Shown here in pieces: positions 54,367 to 62,262 of a stretch of 64,000 bases of DNA. Every line of letters begins with the position of its first letter. The first letter of the stretch is position 1. The notes under the pieces are model-generated. The model was not told the DNA's origin. It did no database searches and saw nothing but the letters and a program-made list of their open reading frames with translations. The position numbers and the translations under genes were made by a program. Source of the DNA: Tunturibacter gelidoferens (GTDB lineage Bacteria; Acidobacteriota; Terriglobia; Terriglobales; Acidobacteriaceae); contig NZ_CP132938.1 of NCBI RefSeq assembly GCF_040358255.1, forward strand, positions 4,216,001 to 4,280,000. Reading direction: 5' to 3'.

Positions 54367-57300
54367 TCGCTCTCACCTCACCCCTCATACCCGGCAGCGG
54401 CGGCAATCCTCTCCGCACATTGAACCCCATAGCCCCCGCCGCAAACCCCGCATCGAGCAAAATCCGCGCCATCCAATGCTCCGCCACCGCAACCCCATTC
54501 ACGCTCGCAATCAACATCCCACCCCTGCCCTGCGCATCCTCCTGGTCCTGCACGCGCGACACCAGAAACTCCGCCAGACTCCGCGCCACCTGCGATCGCT
54601 GCGGCTCCTCCTCCGGCAAAAACACCTGTAGATTCGGATTCCCCCTCCGCAGATAAGTCACCAACGCCCCATCGCAAAGAATCACCCGAGCCCCAACACT
54701 CCGCGTCAAAGAAGTTCCCTCCTCGGGAGCCGCAGGCCACCGCATCAAAGCCCCATAAGGATTCGCCGGATCGGTCGCCGCAAGTTGCAGCATCTCCGTC
54801 TTATCGCCCTGGTTCGAAACCCGCAGCGACCGCAGCAGATCCACGGCAGCCGGCAGCGCAAACTGCGTCGCCCCCAGATCCGCTGCAAAATATCCCCGCC
54901 GAATCTTTCCACTCTCCTCCAGCGCCTTCATCACGTCATAGATCGCCGAAAACCCACCCGGCAGATTCTCCGCATGCGCCGTCTCGCGAAACACCACGCC
55001 ATAGCGCGTCAGCAACTGTTGCGCAATCGCATGACTCCACTCCGTCGCCGATCTCTCCATCGCAAACGCAGCAGGATTCAACGCCCATCGTCCCTGCGCC
55101 GTAGGCGGAGTCGTCCTTCTCGACCTGAACCCCGTCTGCTGATGCACCCTCCGCGCTGGCTTTCTCGAGCCACTCGCCGCCGGCCTCTCGCAGTACGCAC
55201 GCAACGCCGCCAAGCCATCATTAGTCAGCATCCCGCGCCACACCAGGCTCCAAAGTGCCTCCAGCGTCTCACCCGGATACCCGCCCCCCACTCCATCATG
55301 CAGATCCTGAAAAAACGAAGCTCCGCGCCCCTTCAAATACTCCACAATCGCGGTCTCTCTCTCATTCAGCGCAGCTGGGTCATCGCTCTGAGTAGAACCA
55401 ACTCCCCGCTCCTTCTGCTGCATCACCGACCGTCCAATCGGCCAAAGCATCGGCAGCTTCTCTGCAAGATAAAGCCCAATCCGACCATCTCTCTCGCCAA
55501 TCGGATCAAACCCAACCCAGACCACCTCTCCCGCGGCGATCAACGTGTCCAGATCTGAACTCTTATACCCCACCAATCGCGTCGGCAGAATCTCCGTCTC
55601 CAGAATCGAAGCCGGCAACGGTGCTCCTTGCAGATTCTCAATCACATCCAGCAGCGCATCCAGTCCCCGCCGCGGCTGCACCACACCCTGCCACCGCGTA
55701 AACAGCCGCGCCAGCGTCCTCTGCTCCACCGGCTCGACCTCCTTCCGCAACCGAGCCAGCGACCTCCGCCGAATCGATCGCAGCACCTCGTTGTCGCACC
55801 ACTCCCGATGAATTCCACCCGGCCGGAATCCACCCTCCACCACCTTGCCACTCTCAATTAACCGCTGCAGCACAGCCTCCACACTCTCCATCGGCAGGTC
55901 AAATCGCCCCGCCGCCTCAGGCGTCGTAAATGGACCATGCGTCCGCGCAAATCTCCTCATCAAGTCCAGCAGCGCATCCGGCATCTCCTGCAAAAACGCA
56001 CCCGGCAATCCTGGCGGCAGCGGCACACCCAACGCATCCCGATACCGCGCCGCATCCTCCACCGCAATCAACCGCTTCTCCCTTACAATCTGAACCTCGA
56101 GCACTCGACGAGCCCGCATCAGCTTCCCTACCGCTTCTGCAACCTCATCCGTTACACATCGAGAGCGCAGTTCCTCCCGCGTCAGGTCCCCAAGCCGCAG
56201 CAACAGATCATGCACGCCATCCATATTCCGCGCACGATAACCCTCAGCCACACACTGCAGCTGCTCCTCCGTCTCCTCAATCGCATTAATATCAAGCAAC
56301 TCCCGAAGATCCGCATCCCCCATCAGCTCGCGCAACTGATCCTGATCGATCGAAAGCGCCTGCGCCCGTCTCTCAGCCAGCGGAGCATCCCCGTCATAGA
56401 TATAGTTCGCCACATAGCTGAACAACAACGCCGAAGCAAACGGTGAAGGCGTCCGCGAATCCACCGTATGCACTCGCAGCGCCCGGCTACCAATATTCCT
56501 CAACGTCTCCATCAATGCCGGCATATCAAATACATCCCGCAGACACTCCCGGTAAGCCTCCAGCACAATCGGAAACGAAGCATACTGGCTCGCCACACTC
56601 AACAAGTCATACGCTCTCTTCCTCTGCTGCCACAGCGGAGTCCGTCCATCCGCCCTCCTCCTCGGCAGTAACAGAGCCCGCGCCGCGCTCTCCCGGAACT
56701 TCGCCGCAAACAAAGCCGTCGACCCCAACTGCCGCAACACCAGCTCAGCCGCCTCCTCAGCCTCCAGCAAAATCGGCTCAATCGCAGGAGCCTCTTCGGT
56801 CTCGGGAAAGCGCAACACAAAGCCATCCTCCGACCACATCGTCTCCACCTCCTGCCCGTTCCCCGCGCGTAGTTTCGCCGTCACCGCCATCGCCCACGGC
56901 GCATGCACCCGACTGCCAAAGGGAGTCAGCACGCACACCCGCCAATCCCCCAGCTCATCCCTGACGCGCTCAATCACAATATTCCGGTCATCAGGAACAA
57001 CGACAGTAGCCAACTCCTGGTCCGCCAGATAGCGCAACACGTTCTCCGCCGCCCCCGGCTCCAGATCATGCTCCGTCGTCAGCCGAGCCATCGCCACGCT
57101 CCGCGGAGCATCCCGCAACTCCCTCACCAGCGCCCCAATCCTTCGTCCAAACTCCAGCGGCCGCCCAGCCTGATCCCCATGCCAGAATGGCATCTTCCCC
57201 GCCTCACCCGGCGCCGGCGTCACCAGCACCCGGTCATGCGTAATCTCGTCGATCCTCCACGTCGAAGCCCCAAGGATGAAGGTATCCCCCGTCCGACTCT

Positions 57301-59227
57301 CGAAGACCATCTCCTCATCCAGCTCACCCACCCGCACCGGTTTCGATCGCTGCCCTGCCAGAAACACCCCATACGTCCCACGATCAGGAATCGTCCCACC
57401 GTTCAAAATCGCAATCCGCTTCACCCCTGCCCGAGGAGTAATCCAGTTCCTTGTCCTGTCCCACGTAATCCTCGGACGCAGCTCAGCAAACTCATCCGAC
57501 GGATACCGCCCCGCCAGCATATCCAGCACTCCATCGAAGACACTCTGGATCAACCCCGCAAACGGAGCCGCACCCCGCACCAGCGCAAACAGCGCAGCGT
57601 AGCTGATCCCCGGGCTCTCCTCTTCCTCCGTCTTATGCTTCGTCCGTCGCTCCGCATCTCCGACGTTCAACGGTGGATGAGCGATCACTGCCACCATCTG
57701 CTGCGCCAGCACATCCAGCGGGTTCCGCAGAAATCGCGTCGACTCCACATGGCCCTCATGCATCGCCCGCGTTACCGCCGCGCACGCAATCAAATCAGCC
57801 CGATACTTCGGAAAGATAATCCCATGCGACGGCGCGCCCACCTGGTGCCCCGCTCTTCCAATCCGCTGCATCCCGCTAGCCACAGAGGGCGGCGCCTCAA
57901 TCTGAATCACCAGATCGATCGCCCCCATGTCGATCCCCAGCTCCAAAGAAGACGTAGCCACCAGCGCCTTGATCTTTCCCGCCTTCAGCAGCTCCTCAAT
58001 CTCCGTCCTCTGTGTAGCCGCAAGCGAGCCATGGTGCGCCCGTGCAATCTGCTCTCCCGCAAGCTCATTCAGCGCGCCGGCCAACCGCTCCGCCACCCTT
58101 CGCGCATTCACAAAGATCAGCGTAGAGGTCCGCCCCTGAATAATCTCCAGCAGTCGCGGATGAATCGACTGCCAGATCGAAGTCCTCTTCGGCCCCTGCG
58201 AAGCAGGCCCGCTTGGCTGCTCCTGAATCTCCCCCAGCCGCGCCATATCCTCAACTGGAACCTCGACCTTCAACTCCAGCAGCTTTCGAGCACCGGCGTT
58301 CACCACAGTCACCGCACGAAATCTCGCCGCACCAGCCCCCACATCTACCTGCGTGTCCTCTCGACCAGCCACCTCCATCAACACACTGGCAGTCTCCGCG
58401 TCGGCCTCCGCAGCGTGGCTCAAATTTGTATCTTTCTTCGCTACATATTCAGTGGTCTCCGCACCGCCAAGAAAACGCGCCACCTCCTCAAGCGGCCTCT
58501 GCGTCGCAGACAGCCCAATCCGCTGCAGCCTCCTCCCAGTCAACGCCTCCAGCCTCTCCAGCGACAGCGCCATATGCGCCCCGCGTTTGCTCGGAACCAG
58601 CGCATGAATCTCATCCACAATCACCGTCTCTACCGCCCGCAGCGACTCACCCGCCTCTGAGGTCAGCAACAGATACAGACTCTCCGGCGTAGTAATCAGA
58701 ATGTCGCCAGGATGCTTGCGAAACCGCGCACGCTCCTTCTGCGACGTGTCCCCCGTTCGCACACTAATCTCCGGCATCCGCACCGCGACGCCCTCGCGCT
58801 TCGCCATGTTCGCGATCCCCACAAGAGGAGACCTGAGATTGCGCTCCACATCCGCCGCCAGCGCCTTCAGCGGTGAAAGATACACCACCCTGCACCCTCT
58901 CTCAGCCTCAAGAGCCGTCCGCATCATCAATCTGTCGAGACACCACAGAAACGCCGTCAGCGTCTTCCCCGTGCCCGTCGGCGCAAGTATCAGCGTCGAC
59001 TCTCCACGAGCAATCACCGGCCAACCCTCCACCTGCGGAGCCGTCGGCGCATCAAACACAGCCCGAAACCACTTCGCCGTTATCGGATGAAACAGCGCAA
59101 GCGCCGCCTCACCGCTGAGATTCTCAGGCAGCAACGGCTCCGTCTTCTCCGGTACGATCTTCTTCTTCGACTTAGAAGGCTTAGTAGTCTTTGGCGGCAT
59201 GGTCAAAGTGTGCGCTCTCGGCAGCAT
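54359..59227 (-). CDS. lhr: Large Lhr-type ATP-dependent helicase
   Basis: 1622 residues, the full-length Lhr type. SF2 motifs: APTGTGKT (Walker A), LSPLKALAADVERNL, VDEIHALVPSKRGAH (DEIH), SATQRP, FVNARRVAERLAGALNELA in outline, SSLELGIDMGAIDLVIQIE in outline and QRIGRAGHQVG (motif VI). A winged-helix and beta-sheet core follow, then the long Lhr C-terminal region to about residue 1600. Known Lhr proteins are 3'-5' helicases for DNA and RNA:DNA duplexes, induced by DNA damage in mycobacteria. Pairing with nei2 supports repair. ATG at 59227 is used; another at 59200. Confidence 0.95.
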   Translation of the reverse strand: MLPRAHTLTMPPKTTKPSKSKKKIVPEKTEPLLPENLSGEAALALFHPITAKWFRAVFDAPTAPQVEGWPVIARGESTLILAPTGTGKTLTAFLWCLDRLMMRTALEAERGCRVVYLSPLKALAADVERNLRSPLVGIANMAKREGVAVRMPEISVRTGDTSQKERARFRKHPGDILITTPESLYLLLTSEAGESLRAVETVIVDEIHALVPSKRGAHMALSLERLEALTGRRLQRIGLSATQRPLEEVARFLGGAETTEYVAKKDTNLSHAAEADAETASVLMEVAGREDTQVDVGAGAARFRAVTVVNAGARKLLELKVEVPVEDMARLGEIQEQPSGPASQGPKRTSIWQSIHPRLLEIIQGRTSTLIFVNARRVAERLAGALNELAGEQIARAHHGSLAATQRTEIEELLKAGKIKALVATSSLELGIDMGAIDLVIQIEAPPSVASGMQRIGRAGHQVGAPSHGIIFPKYRADLIACAAVTRAMHEGHVESTRFLRNPLDVLAQQMVAVIAHPPLNVGDAERRTKHKTEEEESPGISYAALFALVRGAAPFAGLIQSVFDGVLDMLAGRYPSDEFAELRPRITWDRTRNWITPRAGVKRIAILNGGTIPDRGTYGVFLAGQRSKPVRVGELDEEMVFESRTGDTFILGASTWRIDEITHDRVLVTPAPGEAGKMPFWHGDQAGRPLEFGRRIGALVRELRDAPRSVAMARLTTEHDLEPGAAENVLRYLADQELATVVVPDDRNIVIERVRDELGDWRVCVLTPFGSRVHAPWAMAVTAKLRAGNGQEVETMWSEDGFVLRFPETEEAPAIEPILLEAEEAAELVLRQLGSTALFAAKFRESAARALLLPRRRADGRTPLWQQRKRAYDLLSVASQYASFPIVLEAYRECLRDVFDMPALMETLRNIGSRALRVHTVDSRTPSPFASALLFSYVANYIYDGDAPLAERRAQALSIDQDQLRELMGDADLRELLDINAIEETEEQLQCVAEGYRARNMDGVHDLLLRLGDLTREELRSRCVTDEVAEAVGKLMRARRVLEVQIVREKRLIAVEDAARYRDALGVPLPPGLPGAFLQEMPDALLDLMRRFARTHGPFTTPEAAGRFDLPMESVEAVLQRLIESGKVVEGGFRPGGIHREWCDNEVLRSIRRRSLARLRKEVEPVEQRTLARLFTRWQGVVQPRRGLDALLDVIENLQGAPLPASILETEILPTRLVGYKSSDLDTLIAAGEVVWVGFDPIGERDGRIGLYLAEKLPMLWPIGRSVMQQKERGVGSTQSDDPAALNERETAIVEYLKGRGASFFQDLHDGVGGGYPGETLEALWSLVWRGMLTNDGLAALRAYCERPAASGSRKPARRVHQQTGFRSRRTTPPTAQGRWALNPAAFAMERSATEWSHAIAQQLLTRYGVVFRETAHAENLPGGFSAIYDVMKALEESGKIRRGYFAADLGATQFALPAAVDLLRSLRVSNQGDKTEMLQLAATDPANPYGALMRWPAAPEEGTSLTRSVGARVILCDGALVTYLRRGNPNLQVFLPEEEPQRSQVARSLAEFLVSRVQDQEDAQGRGGMLIASVNGVAVAEHWMARILLDAGFAAGAMGFNVRRGLPPLPGMRGEVRANA

Positions 59228-59253
59228 AACTACCGCACACTATTGGATGCGCG

Positions 59254-59267
59254 CCTAAGCCCTTAGG
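59254..59267. terminator. Short palindrome between cheR and lhr
   Basis: CCTAAG-CC-CTTAGG in the 68-bp gap between the cheR stop and the lhr start, both on the minus strand. It could end the che transcript. No T-run follows, so the call is weak. Confidence 0.3.
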
Positions 59268-59295
59268 TCCAGTCCTAGACCTGTCATCGATCCAC

Positions 59296-60123
59296 TCAAC
59301 TCGCGCTCACCGGACTATAGAAATAGCAGTCCGCCCCAAACTCCACCTCAAAAAGATTCGTAGAATCCTCCGCCTGCTCCGCATTCCCCAACACCAGGTA
59401 CCCGGCAGGAGACAGCTTCCGGTAAATCTCCCCGAACAGCGCCCTTCGATCCTGCTGAGAAAAATAAAGCAGCACATTTCTCAACAACACCAAATCAAAA
59501 GTCGGCAACAAAGGCAACGGAGCACACAGGTTGGCATAGTGAAACTCGCACATCGACCGGATCTGCGGACTAACCTCCCACTCCTCTCCATGCCGGGTCA
59601 TGTACTTCAGCAGCATCCGCGCAGGCAGACCTCGATTCACCTCCAGCCGACGATATCTCCCCTTCTGGGCATAGTCGACAACCTGCCGCGAGATATCGGT
59701 GCCGACAATCTTTAAATCCCAGCTCGCCAGCTCAGGAAAATGCTCCGAGATCATCATCGCCAGACTGTAAGCCTCTTGCCCCGTCGAACTCGCCGCGCTC
59801 CATATGCGCAGCCGCCGCGTCTCCGCTCGCCGTTCGATCAGTCGCGGAATAACAATCTGCCGCAGCATCTCAAACGGCCTCATATCGCGAAAGAAGCTCG
59901 TCTCGTTGATCGTCATCGCCTCAGCAACCGCGCGATGTAGATGAGCCGGCCTTCCCGCCTTCAACATATTCACAAAATCCTCGAGATTATCCGCGCCCGA
60001 CAACCGCGCAATCGGTGTCAACCTCGTGTCAAATAGAGCATTGCGCGACGGATCAATCAGATTCGCCGACTGCTCCAGCACCAGCTCACGAAGGTAGGCG
60101 TAGTCCGTATCAGAGCAGGCCAT
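59296..60123 (-). CDS. cheR: Chemotaxis protein methyltransferase
   Basis: 275 residues. The all-helical N-terminal domain (YAYLRELVLEQSANLI and on) is followed by the SAM-dependent domain: TINETSFFRDMRPFE, RIWSAASSTGQEAYSLAM (motif I), KIVGTDISRQVVDYA and LVLLRNVLLYFSQQDRR. It methylates glutamates of chemoreceptors. The ATG at 60123 lies within the end of cheB (14-bp overlap) and has GGAGGG upstream. Last gene of the che operon. No receptor gene is in the window. Confidence 0.95.
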   Translation of the reverse strand: MACSDTDYAYLRELVLEQSANLIDPSRNALFDTRLTPIARLSGADNLEDFVNMLKAGRPAHLHRAVAEAMTINETSFFRDMRPFEMLRQIVIPRLIERRAETRRLRIWSAASSTGQEAYSLAMMISEHFPELASWDLKIVGTDISRQVVDYAQKGRYRRLEVNRGLPARMLLKYMTRHGEEWEVSPQIRSMCEFHYANLCAPLPLLPTFDLVLLRNVLLYFSQQDRRALFGEIYRKLSPAGYLVLGNAEQAEDSTNLFEVEFGADCYFYSPVSAS

Positions 60124-61339
60124 CGTTCATCTCCCTCCGCGGCACCATCGCCGATGCCGCATGGCGTGCTATATCCATCTTCGTCAATCTTCCCACGTCA
60201 ACTCTCTGCTTCAGCACGTCCGCAATCTCCGAAAGCGGAAGCGTTGCACTGGCGATACCAGCCTCGGCCACCTTCGCCGGCATGCCCCACACGGCGGAAC
60301 TTGCCTCATCCTGCGCCAACACCACCCCCCCGCGTTCATGAACAGCTCGCGCTCCATCCAGCCCATCGGCGCCCATGCCCGTCATCACCAGCGCCAGCGT
60401 CGATGCACCGTACATCCGCGCCGCAGAAAAAAACAGATAGTCCACCGCCGGCCTGCAGTGATTCAACGGTTCCCGCTGATGCAGCCGAACCCTGCTGCTC
60501 CGTCCCGCGAGACTTCCCTCCCGCCTGTCCGTCAATCCGTTGCCCGGGCCGACCTCCATGTGCGCATCTCCAGGCGCCAGCCAGATCGTGCCCGGCCGAA
60601 TCATCGCGTTCTCATAGGCCTCTTTCACTCGCAGAGAACAGCATTTGTCCAACCGCTCTGCCAACGCGCCCGTGAACAGCTTAGGCATATGCTGCACGAT
60701 CAACACAGGAACAGGAAAATCTGCGGGCAGTCTCGGCAACAACTGCTCCAGTGCAGAAGGCCCTCCAGTAGACAATCCAATCACCACCACCTCAATCGGA
60801 GAGGACGTCTTCGACGGCACCCCTCCAGTCGGAGCCTCGCGGGCATCGCCCGCCCCACCCCGCGCGACACCACTTTCCTGCTTCCGTTTCGCGCCTCTGG
60901 CCAGCGCAGCAATCCGCGGCAGCAGTTGCTGCGACAGCGAAAGCATCGCCGAGGCAAAGTCACGCTGCTCCGCCGGCTTGGTCACATAGTCTCCGGCCCC
61001 ACACGCCAGCGCCTCCAGTGTTGACCTCGCTCCCCGTTCCGTATGCGCGCTGCACATGATCACCGGCAGACCCGGACTCTCCACCTGCAAGCGACGCAAG
61101 ACCTCCAGCCCATTCAGCCTCGGCATCTCGAGATCCAGCACAAGCACATCCGGCGACAGTCGCTTTACCGACTCCAGGCAATCAACCCCGTCCAACGCAA
61201 CGCCGCACAACTCCATGCGCGGCAGTTCGCTCGACCGATCCTCCGCGTGCATCTGAAACAGCTTCCACATCACGCCGCGCATCACCGCCGAGTCGTCCGC
61301 TGCAAGAATGCGGAGCGGCCGCTCCTCCATGGGTCCCAT
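60110..61339 (-). CDS. cheB: Chemotaxis protein-glutamate methylesterase
   Basis: 409 residues. A receiver domain (ILAADDSAVMRGVMW, VLVLDLEMPRLNGLE, YVTKPAEQ) with intact phospho-acceptor aspartate is joined by a long linker (about 145-190) to the esterase: IGLSTGGPSAL (catalytic serine), VQHMP (histidine) and TGMGADGLDGA (aspartate). It removes methyl groups from receptors when phosphorylated by CheA. The ATG at 61339 has GAGGA eight bases upstream; the frame's earlier start at 61372 is less likely. The receiver has an insertion around AEDRSSELPRME. Confidence 0.95.
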   Translation of the reverse strand: MGPMEERPLRILAADDSAVMRGVMWKLFQMHAEDRSSELPRMELCGVALDGVDCLESVKRLSPDVLVLDLEMPRLNGLEVLRRLQVESPGLPVIMCSAHTERGARSTLEALACGAGDYVTKPAEQRDFASAMLSLSQQLLPRIAALARGAKRKQESGVARGGAGDAREAPTGGVPSKTSSPIEVVVIGLSTGGPSALEQLLPRLPADFPVPVLIVQHMPKLFTGALAERLDKCCSLRVKEAYENAMIRPGTIWLAPGDAHMEVGPGNGLTDRREGSLAGRSSRVRLHQREPLNHCRPAVDYLFFSAARMYGASTLALVMTGMGADGLDGARAVHERGGVVLAQDEASSAVWGMPAKVAEAGIASATLPLSEIADVLKQRVDVGRLTKMDIARHAASAMVPRREMNDGLL

Positions 61340-61376
61340 ATCTGCTTTCCTCAGCCTTTCTCTTCCACCCACAACT

Positions 61377-61748
61377 TCAAGCTGCGATCACACCAAGCAG
61401 AAGCATCTTCTCCCGAAGGCTCTCAGGGGTAAACGGCTTCATCAAAAACTCGTCCGCGCCATTATCCAGCGCCGTCGTGATAAACGAGTGATCTGCCTCG
61501 GTGGTCACCATCATCACCTTCATCTCAGGCCCCAGCTTCGCCTCGCGTAGCTTCTTCACACACTCCAACCCATTCATCACCGGCATGTTGACGTCCAGCA
61601 GCATCAGGTCGAACGACTCCTCCGCCCGAAGCACCGCCAGCGCATCGCTCCCATCCTTCGCCTCTTCACACACAACATCCATGCGACCCAGCAGGTGCCG
61701 CAAATACTCGCGGATAAAGCTCGAATCATCAACGATCAGGGCTCGCAT
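61377..61748 (-). CDS. cheY: CheY-type single-domain response regulator
   Basis: 123 residues. MRALIVDDSSFIREYLRHLL (acidic pair and metal site), FDLMLLDVNMPVMNGLE with the phospho-acceptor aspartate, MMVTTEADHSF with the conserved threonine, and FLMKPFTPE with the lysine are all intact. As a single receiver within a che operon it should be the output carrier to the motor or another device. GGAGG five to six bases before the ATG at 61748 fixes the start inside the end of cheW (20-bp overlap). Confidence 0.95.
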   Translation of the reverse strand: MRALIVDDSSFIREYLRHLLGRMDVVCEEAKDGSDALAVLRAEESFDLMLLDVNMPVMNGLECVKKLREAKLGPEMKVMMVTTEADHSFITTALDNGADEFLMKPFTPESLREKMLLLGVIAA

Positions 61749-62262
61749 CTGTACCTCCATTCGAACTGTTTTTGAACAATCCCACCTCAGACAAACGCGA
61801 CGGCGACAGCTTCTGCGGATCCAGCTGCACCATAAGACCCGCCTCCATCTTGTAGGCTCCATCGAACAACCACTTGCCCCTGGCCTCCAGCGTGCAAGGA
61901 TTGGCCTCCAACGCCCGCCGGCTCACCGTCACCACGCCTCCCACCGCATCCACCACCAGCCCAAACCGTTCCGCAGCCTCATCGTCCGCCATCACCAGCA
62001 CGCAGCATTTACCGGAGTGTGCCTCCAGCCCCAGCAGCGCCCGAAGATTCACTGTCGTCAGCACCTCGCCGCGGTAAGGGACAACTCCCGCGATGAACGC
62101 CGGCGACATCGGCACTCGTTGCAGATCCCGCTCCCCAAGCACCTCGCGTATCTTCCTTGTATCGATGCCGAACATCTCACTACCCGCATACAGTGAACAA
62201 AGCGAGACGGCATCATTCTCGTCCTGAATCTCGTCGACCTTCTCCCGACCGGCTATTCTCAC
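61729..62262 (-). CDS. cheW: CheW-type scaffold protein
   Basis: 177 residues, one CheW domain: VSLCSLYAGSEMFGIDTRKIREV in outline, PMSPAFIAGVVPYRGEVLTTVNLRALL in outline and RFGLVVDAVGGVVTVSR. It couples receptors to CheA. Two starts compete: the ATG at 62277 and the GTG at 62262. The GTG has AGGAGG four bases before it and overlaps the cheA stop as GTGA, so it is preferred. A C-terminal tail of about 25 residues is polar and overlaps cheY. Confidence 0.93.
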   Translation of the reverse strand: MRIAGREKVDEIQDENDAVSLCSLYAGSEMFGIDTRKIREVLGERDLQRVPMSPAFIAGVVPYRGEVLTTVNLRALLGLEAHSGKCCVLVMADDEAAERFGLVVDAVGGVVTVSRRALEANPCTLEARGKWLFDGAYKMEAGLMVQLDPQKLSPSRLSEVGLFKNSSNGGTDASPDR

